IMG/VR virus record: IMGVR_UViG_3300018080_000179
Location: 1 to 64,000 of that record
Length of the DNA stretch: 64,000 bases
Direction: 5' to 3' (one strand)
Origin: a virus
Shown here: in pieces, positions 53,072-63,290 of the stretch
How positions within the stretch are numbered: the stretch's first letter is position 1
Layout of the letters: the number at the start of each line of letters is the position of its first letter
Translations under genes and position numbers: made by a program
The notes under the pieces: generated by a model
Database searches by the model: none
What the model was told of the DNA's origin: nothing
What the model saw: the letters and a program-made list of their open reading frames with translations, nothing else

Positions 53072-56000
53072 ATGGCCATATTTGCACCGAGAACCTATCC
53101 TGAAATCATTGGAGACATGCTTGCCCGACTGATATCCGCCACAGCGCTTACGGATGTGAACTGGGGCTCGGTCTGGACTTCCATGCTTGAAGCGGCGGCA
53201 CAGGAGGATGACGAGCAGTATTTCCAGATGCTTCAGATCATTCGGGGTTTTTCACTGGATACCACAACGGGTGTGGATCTTGAAAACCGTGCTGCAGAAT
53301 ACGGACTGGAAAGGGAGCCTGCAAGCAAGGCCACAACATCCGTGACCCTTGGCGATGAGGCGGTTACGAAGGTCAACACGGGGGTCTACAGTGGTCTCGC
53401 GGGCGCTGCTGCCGGGGACACAACCATCAACGGCGACTCGGCCACAAACTTCCCTACAAGCGGTTCCATCATTATAGGCCGTGGAACGCCGAATGTGGAG
53501 ACCATTGCCTACGGCACCATCACGGTGTTTGCAAACTATGTCCGGTTCAACCTGTCTGCCGGTCTGTCGAAGGACCATGGCACGGATGAGACGATAGTTC
53601 TTTCACAGGCGGGGAACCGTTTGTTTTCGGCTGGGACCGTGGTTACGGTACCGGCTTCCGATCAGCTTCAGCAGGTTTCGTTCACACTTGACGAAGACGC
53701 GACAATCCTTGACGGCGAAGAGGAGCAGACGGGAGTGGCCGTTACAGCGGTCGAGGCCGGTACAAGCTCCAACGTGCCCGTGGGTGCCATATCCACGTTT
53801 GATGCAAAGCCGTTCCCAACGGCCACGGTGAGAAACCCGGCGCGGGTTACCAACGGCCTTGACGAGGAGTCGGATCAGGATCTGCGCGACAGGATAAAGG
53901 ACCACATCCAGTCTCTCTCACGCGGGACCGGACAGGCCATCATTACCGGCGTCCTTGGTCTGGTTTCCGAATCAGACAACAAGAGGGTTGTTTCGGTGTC
54001 GCTTCGACCCAATACCGTACCGGCGGAAGTGGTCAAGTTGTTTGTGGATGACGGCACCGGGTGGATTCCCACGTATTCGCGGGTCGGCGAAGAGGAGCTT
54101 GTGGCCAGCGCGACAGGCGGTGAGAAGTATTTGGATGTTTCAAACTTCCCTCTGGTCAAGGCGTTTGTGGAGACGCAGAGCGAAGAGCCCTACAATATTC
54201 TGAACAACCAAACACTGATAGTGGAGGTTGGCGGCGAGCAGGAGGTTGTTACCTTCGTCGATTCGGACTTTGAGGTTCCCGGCGCAGCGACGGCCTATGA
54301 GGTGCTGGCCAAGATAAACACGGTGGCTGTCAATTTCGAGGCCCGTGTTTCTTCGGGTGGAACGAAAACCAGAATATTCTCCAGATTCAACACGGGAGAA
54401 GAAATACAGGTGACCGGTGGAACGGCGAATTCATCCCTCGCCTTCCAGACGGACGTCAAGTACACGAGCAAGGTTTACCTTGAACGCAACAACGCAATAT
54501 CGTTGTTGTCAAAGGATGGAAGGACCGCAGCAATAGAGTCCGGCTCCACGGCAGACTACGACTTCAGCGGGGGCAGGGTGCATCTGGCCCTTGTCGCGGA
54601 CGGCAAGGTGAACAACATAATCAAGGCATGGTTTGACCCGTCCGATTTTGTCATTCCTTCGTCGGTTGACGTTCTTGAGGTGACTGATCTGATAAATGCC
54701 AGGGTTCCGGCGATGCACTGCGAGCCGTCTTCGGGCAATACCCGGATCAACCTGTCGTCCGAGACGCTTCGGAGTGCGGAATCGAAAATCAGGATTGTGG
54801 ATACATTTACAAGCGTCTTCAACGAGGAGACCGGGGTGCTGATAGACCGGACCACCGAATTCGGCAGCACCGGTTCGAATGCGACCATGTTTGGGGCCAA
54901 TCTGGACTACGTCTACCTTGGACATGACGAGGTGCCGTTTGATTCGGTCTATGTGAAGATGGCTACACCGGCTTCAGCCGACATTCTTCCGGTTTTTGAA
55001 TACTGGAATGGAGCGTCGTGGGTGGATCTGGGGGTCCGGGATGAAACGCTTGGTTTCACACAGGACGGCCATGTTCTGTTCTTCGCACCATTTGATTGGG
55101 CCAAGACACTGGTTTCCGGAACCAATGCCTACTGGATAAGGGTACAGCGCACAGAGGCCACGGTACCCACTCCACCGATAGAGTCGGTTGTAAAGGTCTG
55201 CGGGGCCAACGAGATATTCTCATTCAGCGAGGAAGAGGCCGAAGGTGCGGACAATGACTACCGGATAAACAGGTTCATGGGACAGATAGAGCTTACCGGA
55301 ACGCTTCAGGCGGGCGACCGCGTGACCATCGGCTCGAGCAACACCCGTGCTTACATTGCAAGCAGTCCGGCGACATGGTCGGGCTTGGTTGGGACTACAT
55401 TCTCCCTTTATGTGGATGGGGTGCTTCAGAGCTACATGTTCCAGGCCGGTGATTTTGTAGATCCACTGGCCGCATCGTCGGCAGAGGTTATCGCGGCCCT
55501 TGCGGGTATCAAGGGTGTGACGATGTCGACCACATCCGACGACAGGATCAAGATTGCTGCGAACAGGATGACGGATGGAACCATTCAGGCGGTGGCCGGT
55601 GGAGCCAACACCATCCTTGCATTCCCCACGGATCTTGTTACATCCCTTGTGAGTCATCAGCCAGCCCTTGAGTCGGATCAGGAGGACTTCACATTTGCAC
55701 AGGATGACTTCATTATCGTGGTCGTTGATGACAACCTGGCCGACAACTTTGAGGTGCCGTGCTACAAGGCCTCCAGCCTTACGGCTGTAACAAGCCCTGC
55801 CATAGTTTTTGACACGACACTCAATACCGTGTTCCCTCTGGACAGTGACCTCACCGATTTCTATCTTCTGATGACCAGCGGGGCGCAGAGCGGGCAGAAG
55901 GTTGCGGTAACAGCCTACACCGCAGCGACGGGCCGTCTTGACATTGCTGCCCTTCCAGGGGCACCGGCTCCCACGGACACCTATCAGCTTATTCCGAAAA

Positions 56001-56587
56001 CAGCCGATCATGTGGTCAGCCTGTGGAACAACAAGCAGGTGACGCTTGTGTCCACCAAGGCCGAGGTGAAGCTTTCCGATGGAGGCAGAAGGGTCCAGCT
56101 TGCCAGTCTTCAGCTTGGCGAAGACGCCTCCATATCCGTTACCGGCGGGTCTGGAAACACGCAGCTTAACTTCGCTCTCCAGGAGAATGGTGTAGATGCC
56201 TACCGCTACTTTACCGGGCTCGCACAGGAGGTTCAGTGGACGGTTGACGGCAAGGAGGACGACCTTGACAACTATCAGGGCATCCGTGCTGCGGGTGTTC
56301 AGGTCGAGGTGATAGAGCCTGTGACGGTGCCGGTGAGGCTTGAGATAGATGTGACCACATCCGAAGGGACAACCCTTCAGACAATCACAAACAGCATCAA
56401 GTCGGCGGTTTCCAACTATGTGAACAACCTGGCCGTGAAGGACGATGTAATCCTTTCGGCTGTCGTGTGCTCGGTTCGCGGGGTGACGGGGGTGGCCGAT
56501 GCCAAGGTGACCTCGCCGGATGACAATATTCCGATTGCGGACAACTCCCTGGCCCGGATCACTGAAGACGACATTATAGTGGGATGA
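53072..56587 (+). CDS. Baseplate J-like wedge protein, 1171 aa
   Basis: 1171 residues. The start (PRTYPEIIGDMLARLISATA) and the following LDTTTGVDLENRAAEYGLER, then a strand series ending NPARVTNGLDEESDQDLRDR and IKDHIQSLSRGTGQAI, are typical of gpJ/gp6 baseplate proteins. The C terminus again is J-like (GVQVEVIEPVTVPVRLEI; VKDDVILSAVVCSVRGVTG). Between them lies a beta-rich insertion of about 700 residues, making it more than twice the size of P2 gpJ. The wedges surround the hub and trigger sheath contraction. Confidence 0.9.
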   Translation: MAIFAPRTYPEIIGDMLARLISATALTDVNWGSVWTSMLEAAAQEDDEQYFQMLQIIRGFSLDTTTGVDLENRAAEYGLEREPASKATTSVTLGDEAVTKVNTGVYSGLAGAAAGDTTINGDSATNFPTSGSIIIGRGTPNVETIAYGTITVFANYVRFNLSAGLSKDHGTDETIVLSQAGNRLFSAGTVVTVPASDQLQQVSFTLDEDATILDGEEEQTGVAVTAVEAGTSSNVPVGAISTFDAKPFPTATVRNPARVTNGLDEESDQDLRDRIKDHIQSLSRGTGQAIITGVLGLVSESDNKRVVSVSLRPNTVPAEVVKLFVDDGTGWIPTYSRVGEEELVASATGGEKYLDVSNFPLVKAFVETQSEEPYNILNNQTLIVEVGGEQEVVTFVDSDFEVPGAATAYEVLAKINTVAVNFEARVSSGGTKTRIFSRFNTGEEIQVTGGTANSSLAFQTDVKYTSKVYLERNNAISLLSKDGRTAAIESGSTADYDFSGGRVHLALVADGKVNNIIKAWFDPSDFVIPSSVDVLEVTDLINARVPAMHCEPSSGNTRINLSSETLRSAESKIRIVDTFTSVFNEETGVLIDRTTEFGSTGSNATMFGANLDYVYLGHDEVPFDSVYVKMATPASADILPVFEYWNGASWVDLGVRDETLGFTQDGHVLFFAPFDWAKTLVSGTNAYWIRVQRTEATVPTPPIESVVKVCGANEIFSFSEEEAEGADNDYRINRFMGQIELTGTLQAGDRVTIGSSNTRAYIASSPATWSGLVGTTFSLYVDGVLQSYMFQAGDFVDPLAASSAEVIAALAGIKGVTMSTTSDDRIKIAANRMTDGTIQAVAGGANTILAFPTDLVTSLVSHQPALESDQEDFTFAQDDFIIVVVDDNLADNFEVPCYKASSLTAVTSPAIVFDTTLNTVFPLDSDLTDFYLLMTSGAQSGQKVAVTAYTAATGRLDIAALPGAPAPTDTYQLIPKTADHVVSLWNNKQVTLVSTKAEVKLSDGGRRVQLASLQLGEDASISVTGGSGNTQLNFALQENGVDAYRYFTGLAQEVQWTVDGKEDDLDNYQGIRAAGVQVEVIEPVTVPVRLEIDVTTSEGTTLQTITNSIKSAVSNYVNNLAVKDDVILSAVVCSVRGVTGVADAKVTSPDDNIPIADNSLARITEDDIIVG

Positions 56588-56588
56588 C

Positions 56589-57716
56589 ATGGTAACAAAA
56601 CTTGAAAAAATGCAGAGGTTCGTTCCGGCCCTGTACAAGCCTTCGGTCAACGTGAATATCCGGGGCCTTTTGTATGCGTGGGCTGGTGAGGATGATGCGC
56701 TCGTTCAGGCGGTCCAGGACGCCAAGGAGCAGATATACGTCCTGACGGCCCAGCTTCGCTTTCTGGACGCCCTTGGGGCCAATGTGGGGGTATTCAGGCC
56801 TACCGTTTTTAACCTCACTGACACGCTGTTCAGGCGGCTCATACCGGCTTTGAGTTTCTACCCCAAGCAGGTGATTCCCACCATCAAGACGGTTCTCGAC
56901 ATCTTCTACGAAGAGAACAACCCGAAGGTGAAGGTTCACGAGATAAACGAAAACCAGATAGAAATCCAGATACCATCCTCCATCCCGGCCCTCAGACGGG
57001 GACTTCGCGGGGCGCAGCATTTTCACAGCTATTCGGGCACCATCGTGTCGGTGGACAATGTCCTGAAGGAGATTGTGATAGACCTCGAGGACGATACCAA
57101 GGTTTTGAAGGTGGATGAGGTGCAGGACGGCCTTCTGGGGACACCGGATGCCGGGGACATAATCCTGTCCAATACGGCTGGGACCACGGGCGTCACCCTT
57201 CAGTTTGGGGCGGCGAGCGACCTGTCGGCCTTTGTGCCCACGGCAAGGTTCATGATGACAAACCCCAGATATCCGGGGTCATACATTCCGGACCCGTCAG
57301 CCACATTCACCCTTACAAAGAATCGTGGAAGGCTGGGACAGGTCATTACATCGGGGGATCTTGTTCCTAACCTCACAATGCAGGACGCATCAAACATTCC
57401 CGACGCACCCGGAAGGCTGTGCTTCAACTTCGGAAAGCCCACCGAGGAGTCGCTTGTGAGGTATCTTGGGCGACCCAACAACACCACGCTGCTGCTTGAT
57501 CCGGCCTACATGTTTATCAACGACCATGCCGTTGGCGAATGGGTCAACATGGTTGTAGTTCCATATCAGAAGCCGAACAAGAACGGGACGGACTATTCGG
57601 TGTATCTCGTTGGCATTGAGGCGGCGAGGCTTCTGGCGCAGCAGATAGTGGAATCACTTGTGGCGTCAGGTGTGGTGGTAAACTGGACAATCATTGGTCC
57701 GCAAATATCTTGTTAG
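56589..57716 (+). CDS. Baseplate/tail protein I-like, 375 aa
   Basis: 375 residues starting one base after the J-like stop. N-terminal helices (MQRFVPALYKPSVNVNIRGL; LRFLDALGANVGVFRP) and the following HEINENQIEIQIPSSIPA are consistent with gpI or gp7-type baseplate proteins that follow J in myophages. The C-terminal half is beta-rich (VDNVLKEIVIDLEDDTKVL). It probably ties the wedge to the fibre network. Similarity is by position and general features. Confidence 0.65.
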   Translation: MVTKLEKMQRFVPALYKPSVNVNIRGLLYAWAGEDDALVQAVQDAKEQIYVLTAQLRFLDALGANVGVFRPTVFNLTDTLFRRLIPALSFYPKQVIPTIKTVLDIFYEENNPKVKVHEINENQIEIQIPSSIPALRRGLRGAQHFHSYSGTIVSVDNVLKEIVIDLEDDTKVLKVDEVQDGLLGTPDAGDIILSNTAGTTGVTLQFGAASDLSAFVPTARFMMTNPRYPGSYIPDPSATFTLTKNRGRLGQVITSGDLVPNLTMQDASNIPDAPGRLCFNFGKPTEESLVRYLGRPNNTTLLLDPAYMFINDHAVGEWVNMVVVPYQKPNKNGTDYSVYLVGIEAARLLAQQIVESLVASGVVVNWTIIGPQISC

Positions 57717-57725
57717 AGGGATGAA

Positions 57726-60020
57726 ATGAAGAAAAGCCAAAGGTTCGTAGCAGACCAGCGTTTTGATCTTCCGCAGTACAACTCGATGATCAATTTCATG
57801 GCGCAGGAGTTCCATTCTTACAACGAGTCCTTCATATCTGCAGACAACAAGGTCATTGCGAACTGGGTTGTCCAGGATAACGGCGGCCTCCAGATAAAGC
57901 TGAACAAGGGTTCGGATTCGGTGCTTGTCAACTCGGAGCGTGACGGGCGGGAGTCCCTTGTAGTGAGGTGCACATCGTGTGACGACCTGACGCTGGATCT
58001 TGAAAACAACTCTGTAAACTATGTCGAGGTCGAGCTTTATTCCAACACGACTGGCGATGATTCGGTGGCAGTCTGGGATCCTACGGCAAACAGCGGTGAG
58101 GGCGAGGAGTTTATCCAGAATGTGGACACGGTGAACCTGTGGGCCACGCACAGGCTGGTAAGCAACACCATCGCCTTCTCGGTCGGGCAGACAAACAGGA
58201 TTCCACTGGCCGAGGTAACCACTTCGGGCGGGTCGATCACAAACATACAGGACGCCCGCGACATGCTGTTTCATCTGGAGATCGACTGGAATTTCGGCTC
58301 CCCCAGAACGGACCTTGGAGTAAGGACGCTCAAGGATGATCTGGACGCGATAAAGACCAGTATAAAGGAAATGAAAGAGCTCTCGTCGTTTGGAGACGCC
58401 GAGTGGTATCAGGACACGGGTGTAGGCACCCTCTCCCTTCTGGAGCGCATAAACTACATCCTGGTCGACGGCGGCCAGATCAAGTGGGACATGCCGAAGG
58501 CCGCCGAAGGCAGCATGATAGCCCACCATGCGTCCCCGGTCGAAGGCATCAAGGATGGTGACACCTTCACCATAAGCGACGGGGTCACGCCCATCACCTT
58601 TGAATTCGACACCGACGCATCTTCTCCGCCCAACCCGGTAACCATCGGTTCGGGTGCCACTGCTGCGGCAGTCAAGGCGGCCATGATAGCTGCAATCAAT
58701 GCGGCGGCATTTGACATCACAGCCTCTCCGGGGCCGGACAACAAGATCAGTCTTGTCAACGACAACACCGGCTCCGCTGGAAACGTGGCGATAAGTGAGA
58801 ATCTGGCCAACAACAACGTCACCCTTGCTCCACAGGGAATGATCGACGGCTTCACGAACACAGAGCTTACCTGGACGGACGCCCTCAAGATCATCGCTCC
58901 TGGAAGGGCCTATTCGTTCACGGTTTCGGCACAGACGGTCAGCAACCTTGCGGACGGCGAGGTTGTCTATGTAACGCTTCCGGATGTTGGAACGGCACCC
59001 GGTGGACCGCTGGCGGTGAGCAAGGCGGCCTCTTCGGCCTACCTTCTGAATGCGGCCAATACCAGAGGCTACATTCTGGCCTACAGGTCGGGCACGAAGG
59101 TCTATTTCGGAAACGGCTGGCAGTCGATGGAACTGGAGAGTGGAGAGGAAAGCCAGCTTGGTGACGGCATCCCAACCGAATGGATCACGGCCATGGGGCT
59201 GGTTGATGAATATGACTCCACGCCACCCTATACCTCAAGCCACTGGATAACCCCTGGTGCTTCATTCACACAAACCATTTCAGAGCTTGATGCAATAGTA
59301 GACATGATCCACGCGGTCACCATGGGGCCACGGTATGAGGAGTATGTGGTTTCGGACGGTGGTGCCGGTTTTCAGATCGGTTCCAAGGTCAAGCTGCCTC
59401 CAGCCTACGGGGTGGGCGGTAACTATACCTATCAGACCGGGATCAGACAGCTTGACATGTTCGTGGACGGCAGGAAGTGGACGTTCGGTGTGGGCGAGGA
59501 TGTTCTGGAGGATCCAAACATCGGTGCCGGTATCGGCGACCAGGTAGAGCTCTTGCGTGCGGTTCCAAACGGCAAGCGCATCACATTCAAGATAACATCC
59601 GGTGGCGGACAGGACGGCAAGGTTGCGGTAAGGCCTGGAAAGCGGGTCAAGAACGGTTCCGGTGCCCTTATTCCTGCAAACAAGGTCTGCGCCTGGGCGG
59701 ATGACGGGACCATAGTTCTGGCGGACGCAAACGTGGTCACCCTCTCGGATTTTGCCGGTATTACGGTGGAGCCCATTGCGGACGGGACGTTTGGAGAGGT
59801 GGCCAAGATTGGAAACATAGCGGGGATATGCTCCGGCCTGGGTGCGACGGTTGGCGACAAGGTCTGGATGGACGGGGCGGTTCCGGGGGGTGTGACGCTC
59901 ACGAAGCCCACGGGTGGTGGCGACACGGCAATCATGCTTGGATATGCAGAGCCGCCTGACGGTGTGGCCTCTCCGAATGCAGACGACCTCTGGCTTAATC
60001 CTGAAATCGCGGTTCTGTAG
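57726..60020 (+). CDS. Baseplate-associated fibre or tailspike-connector protein, 764 aa
   Basis: 764 residues; AGAGGG lies four to five bases before ATG 57726. N-terminal domain (MKKSQRFVADQRFDLPQYNS; MINFMAQEFHSYNESF) looks like a baseplate-attachment domain. Beta-rich repeats follow (VVRCTSCDDLTLDLENN; GDTFTISDGVTPITFEF), with TVSNLADGEVVYVTLPD near residue 405. The C terminus contains AGICSGLGATVGDKVWM, a turn-rich module typical of phage surface proteins. Probably connects fibre to baseplate or acts as an adhesin. The exact family is unknown. Confidence 0.65.
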   Translation: MKKSQRFVADQRFDLPQYNSMINFMAQEFHSYNESFISADNKVIANWVVQDNGGLQIKLNKGSDSVLVNSERDGRESLVVRCTSCDDLTLDLENNSVNYVEVELYSNTTGDDSVAVWDPTANSGEGEEFIQNVDTVNLWATHRLVSNTIAFSVGQTNRIPLAEVTTSGGSITNIQDARDMLFHLEIDWNFGSPRTDLGVRTLKDDLDAIKTSIKEMKELSSFGDAEWYQDTGVGTLSLLERINYILVDGGQIKWDMPKAAEGSMIAHHASPVEGIKDGDTFTISDGVTPITFEFDTDASSPPNPVTIGSGATAAAVKAAMIAAINAAAFDITASPGPDNKISLVNDNTGSAGNVAISENLANNNVTLAPQGMIDGFTNTELTWTDALKIIAPGRAYSFTVSAQTVSNLADGEVVYVTLPDVGTAPGGPLAVSKAASSAYLLNAANTRGYILAYRSGTKVYFGNGWQSMELESGEESQLGDGIPTEWITAMGLVDEYDSTPPYTSSHWITPGASFTQTISELDAIVDMIHAVTMGPRYEEYVVSDGGAGFQIGSKVKLPPAYGVGGNYTYQTGIRQLDMFVDGRKWTFGVGEDVLEDPNIGAGIGDQVELLRAVPNGKRITFKITSGGGQDGKVAVRPGKRVKNGSGALIPANKVCAWADDGTIVLADANVVTLSDFAGITVEPIADGTFGEVAKIGNIAGICSGLGATVGDKVWMDGAVPGGVTLTKPTGGGDTAIMLGYAEPPDGVASPNADDLWLNPEIAVL

Positions 60021-60028
60021 GGGATACA

Positions 60029-60418
60029 ATGGCACACGAAGCTCCACAGCGAAGATACCAGTATACCGGCACGGGGAATATCGTGTCGGGCGCTGCTGTT
60101 ACGAAGGCGGGGGTAGGACTTATCAAATACGCCGACAAGTCTGCGGCGGACAGGTTCCTTGGAGTATCCCTTCAGTTGCTTGCTCAAAATCAACATGGCG
60201 ATGTGAAGACATCAGGGCGCGTGCCGGGTGATGTGTTTTCGGTTGTTAACTTTGTAGAAAATGTCATTCCGGCAGATAATTCAAGGATATGGCTTGGACT
60301 GAACGGACAGTTTACAGTTTCACCTCCTGCTGACCTTTCGGGGCACCAGCAGCAGGTTGTGGGTTTATGGGATGATGGCGATCTTCTTCTTCAACCTCAT
60401 TTTCTGGGTATTGCTTAA
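60029..60418 (+). CDS. Small beta-rich virion protein, 129 aa
   Basis: 129 residues; GGGGATAC precedes ATG 60029. Begins MAHEAPQRRYQYTGTGNIVS, with strands and turns throughout (FLGVSLQLLAQNQHGDVKTS; FSVVNFVENVIPADNSRIW). The fold resembles DUF2190-like capsid/tail decoration proteins, but the match is uncertain. It lies between two fibre-related genes, so it may cap or decorate the fibre. Confidence 0.6.
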   Translation: MAHEAPQRRYQYTGTGNIVSGAAVTKAGVGLIKYADKSAADRFLGVSLQLLAQNQHGDVKTSGRVPGDVFSVVNFVENVIPADNSRIWLGLNGQFTVSPPADLSGHQQQVVGLWDDGDLLLQPHFLGIA

Positions 60419-60439
60419 AAAAAAACGGGGGATTCACTA

Positions 60440-60652
60440 ATGTCTTCAGAAAATGAACCGAAAAAGACTGGGTGTGTGAGCTTTGTCGACGATGAAGTGC
60501 AATTCACAGATCCAGACGTACAAGCAGACTTTTTAACACGGTGTAAAGCTCTGCAGAAGTACGCCAAGGCCCGGAAGAAGGAGTTTGAGGAACTCCTGGA
60601 GGGCAAGGCGGAAGTATCCATAATTCTGCGGGTGCTTCCAAAGAAGTCCTAA
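60440..60652 (+). CDS. Small helical protein, 70 aa
   Basis: 70 residues; ACGGGGGA lies about nine bases before ATG 60440. Begins acidic (MSSENEPKKTGCVSFVDDEV) and then a charged helix (KALQKYAKARKKEFEELLEG). No motif. It could be a fibre assembly chaperone, which are often small and helical beside fibre genes, but nothing in the sequence proves this. Confidence 0.6.
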   Translation: MSSENEPKKTGCVSFVDDEVQFTDPDVQADFLTRCKALQKYAKARKKEFEELLEGKAEVSIILRVLPKKS

Positions 60653-60675
60653 ACCCCATTTGGAGGAATTGAGAG

Positions 60676-62673
60676 ATGGGCGATATTTCCAAACTGCGGG
60701 GTGTGATAGACAGCATCCCACAAACAATCGACCTGACAGCATCCGGCAATGTGCTGAAAGTCGAAAACTTCAAGATCACAGATTCCGGCGTTACCGCTTC
60801 CAAACCCCTGAAGCTCGACGCGGACAAGAAATTCACATCAGGGGACATCGACCTCACAACTGAAGTAACGGGCACCCTGCCTGTGGGCAATGGTGGTACC
60901 GGTTCCGCTTCCGCGATGAACAACAACAGGTTCATCATATCCAGTGGTGGCGCAATTGTAGAGCAGTCTGCGCTGACAGGGTCGAGAGCCGTACAGACAG
61001 ATTCAAACGGTCTGCCTGAAGCATCGACTGTAACCAGCACAGAACTTGGTTATGTCAGTGGCGTAACCTCTGGAATCCAAACACAATTGAATGCCCTTTC
61101 AACGGGCTATTCAAGACGTCAGGCGGTCATTGAAATCGTAGCAGACAACACTGCAGATCCAGCGGCACGCGAGACCCACGGAAACAGGTACATTCTGGCC
61201 GTTGACGGCGGCTCACCCCACGCGGGATGGGACGGCGCATCGGCTGGTGACATTGTCGAATTTGTCACCGATACATGGGTCGCGGTATCGCCTCTTGAAG
61301 GCTACGTGGCCTATTCGGATTCGGACAACAAGGACGCGCTGTATGTGGACGATGGCACCCCCGCATGGGAACTTCGTCCGGTTGCGGTCACGGACCACGT
61401 TGACCTTGCAAACAAGGGAACATACACCCACACCGAACTCGACTCCCATCTGGACGACGCCACGAAGCACTTTCTGCTTCTTGACGAAGACGACATGGCG
61501 TCCGATGACGACAGCAAGGCTCCCAGCCAGCAGTCAACAAAGAAATATGTCGATGACTCGGTTGGCGCGTTGACTCACGACGGCTTTGCAGACTTTGTTG
61601 CAAACGAGCACCTTCCCGGCATCGACGAAGACGACATGACTTCGGACAGTGCCAGCCATGTGCCCACGCAGCAGTCGGTCAAGGCCTATGTCGATGCACA
61701 GGTTGGCGGATCTTCTCCGGACAATCTGAGCTATGCCAGCGTTGCTGGTGAGGCATTCGCTGCGAACACATCGTTTGCAGTCCGCGAGATGATCGGTGCA
61801 AACGGCCCGTCAAGCATCTATGACGAGGATCTCAATTCAAGCCCTGGCAACATCAGCGATGACCAGACAAGGGCAGGCTCTCCCTTCAGTGATGCCACTG
61901 GTGGAACACTGGGAACCGTAAAGGCGTGGCTCGAAAGGCAGTCCAGCGCAACAACCAACAACCTCATCATGGACATTTATGATGACAACTCTGGAGAACC
62001 CGGAAGCGTTATCGCCAACGGTTCTTCCAATGCTGTTGCTGTAAACACCCTTGCAATTGGAACAGGCAACGGAGCTGCAGCGACAGAGATTGAATTTACG
62101 TGGTCAACACCACCGACGATTGCGGCAAGCACCACCTATCATTGCGTCCTTCGCGGCGATGGGAGCTTTGGAGGCGGACAGGTTTTCGTATTCACATCAG
62201 ATTCCACTCCAAACGTAAGGGACTGGTCAACTGACGGTGGCACCAACTGGTCAAGCTTCAGTGGCTACATGTCCTTTGAGATCATCCTCGCTGGCGAAGA
62301 GAAGGGCAAGGTATACAAGGCCAGCTCGGATGAAGAAAACGAGCCGGGAGAATACCGGGTTGTCGGTCTGGTTCAGGTGGGAGGCACCCCGCTTGCAGAA
62401 GGCGACGCCTGCACGGTTCTCAGATTCAACAAGGCCAAGGCCCTTGGATCTTCGGACAGCGTGATCGGCTCCAGTTCTTCGGATGACGGCGCTTTCCTCT
62501 ACCTGAACAAGGCAGGGGCCATCGGTCTCGATCCTTCCACGGGAATCACAGCGGGCGAGAAGTACGCAATTGTGATCCTTGGGAAGCTGAACGAGTACAA
62601 TGCGACAGCGGCCAACGAGGAGATCATGGTGGACGCCGGATTCGGCGGCTTCATGGGATTTGACCTGGGATAA
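60676..62673 (+). CDS. Tail fibre protein, 665 aa
   Basis: 665 residues; GGAGG lies 10 bases before ATG 60676. Diagnostic fibre motifs: VTGTLPVGNGGTGSASAM (about 66-83), LNALSTGYSRRQA, and two related segments DEDDMASDDDSKAPSQQSTK and DEDDMTSDSASHVPTQQSVK followed by KYVDD/AYVDA. PVGNGGTG with QQSxKxYVD is typical of triple-stranded shafts of T4- and T5-like fibres. The C-terminal 300 residues are a beta-sandwich head (DIYDDNSGEPGSVIANGSSN; TWSTPPTIAASTTYHCVLRG), likely the receptor-binding part. Confidence 0.88.
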   Translation: MGDISKLRGVIDSIPQTIDLTASGNVLKVENFKITDSGVTASKPLKLDADKKFTSGDIDLTTEVTGTLPVGNGGTGSASAMNNNRFIISSGGAIVEQSALTGSRAVQTDSNGLPEASTVTSTELGYVSGVTSGIQTQLNALSTGYSRRQAVIEIVADNTADPAARETHGNRYILAVDGGSPHAGWDGASAGDIVEFVTDTWVAVSPLEGYVAYSDSDNKDALYVDDGTPAWELRPVAVTDHVDLANKGTYTHTELDSHLDDATKHFLLLDEDDMASDDDSKAPSQQSTKKYVDDSVGALTHDGFADFVANEHLPGIDEDDMTSDSASHVPTQQSVKAYVDAQVGGSSPDNLSYASVAGEAFAANTSFAVREMIGANGPSSIYDEDLNSSPGNISDDQTRAGSPFSDATGGTLGTVKAWLERQSSATTNNLIMDIYDDNSGEPGSVIANGSSNAVAVNTLAIGTGNGAAATEIEFTWSTPPTIAASTTYHCVLRGDGSFGGGQVFVFTSDSTPNVRDWSTDGGTNWSSFSGYMSFEIILAGEEKGKVYKASSDEENEPGEYRVVGLVQVGGTPLAEGDACTVLRFNKAKALGSSDSVIGSSSSDDGAFLYLNKAGAIGLDPSTGITAGEKYAIVILGKLNEYNATAANEEIMVDAGFGGFMGFDLG

Positions 62674-62687
62674 GTTAACCTTCAACT

Positions 62688-62710
62688 GTGGAGGGGCCTG
62701 ACCCCTCCAC
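62688..62710 (+). terminator. Perfect 9-bp hairpin after tail fibre gene
   Basis: GTGGAGGGG (62688-62696) pairs perfectly with CCCCTCCAC (62702-62710) around the 5-base loop CCTGA. No T-run follows, so termination strength is uncertain. It is 15 bases after the fibre stop and 17 before the next ATG. Confidence 0.55.
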
Positions 62711-62726
62711 ACTACAGGGACCGCCA

Positions 62727-63278
62727 ATGGGGAGACAGATCAAGTTTGTAAACGGAGCACCCACCACGGTTGAGATTCCGGACAGTGACGATCCTGGAAT
62801 AAACTGGAATGCACCGGATGGAAATGCCCCGGTTGAGATTCAGGAGTACAACGAAAACATATTCCTGTTCAGCCCGGATGTTCAGGACAACCAGTTTCTC
62901 TACGCATACGTCAAGGTGCCGGAGAGGTATGTGGAGGGGAACCAGATCAAGATGTATGGCGGGGTCTACACGCCTTCTTCTCCGGGCAGCAACATCCTGA
63001 TGAAAACCCGGACCTATCTTTACAGGCCGGAGACGGATGTTATGGATTCAGTCACCAACTTCCACAACTCGACAAACACTGAAATAACGAATGAAACCAG
63101 AAAGTTCCACAATTTAGAATTCGACCTCACCGACTCGAACGGGAAGATAAACTCAATTTCAGTTAGTGCCGGTGATGTTTTGAAGATAAGATTGAACAGA
63201 CAAGCCAGTACGGAGACATCTTCGGACACGGCGGATACGCGGTTCATGCCGAACATGTGTGAATTGTCATTTGGATAA
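62727..63278 (+). CDS. Fibre-region beta-sandwich protein, 183 aa
   Basis: 183 residues from ATG 62727 (AGGGA eight bases upstream; an earlier in-frame GTG at 62688 falls inside the hairpin). Beta-rich throughout (NAPVEIQEYNENIFLFSPDV; YAYVKVPERYVEGNQIKMYG). The C-terminal half (INSISVSAGDVLKIRLNR) resembles the jelly-roll modules seen at 12195 and 12775, where a GD-x-L strand is conserved. Probably a sugar-binding or decorating protein associated with the fibre. Confidence 0.6.
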   Translation: MGRQIKFVNGAPTTVEIPDSDDPGINWNAPDGNAPVEIQEYNENIFLFSPDVQDNQFLYAYVKVPERYVEGNQIKMYGGVYTPSSPGSNILMKTRTYLYRPETDVMDSVTNFHNSTNTEITNETRKFHNLEFDLTDSNGKINSISVSAGDVLKIRLNRQASTETSSDTADTRFMPNMCELSFG

Positions 63279-63290
63279 GTGGAGAGTGGA

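Noticed and set aside
55220-56650. A 476-codon minus-strand open frame
   Set aside because: Antisense to the J-like gene; composition is rich in His, Arg and Gly as expected of reverse-complemented coding DNA; no start signals.
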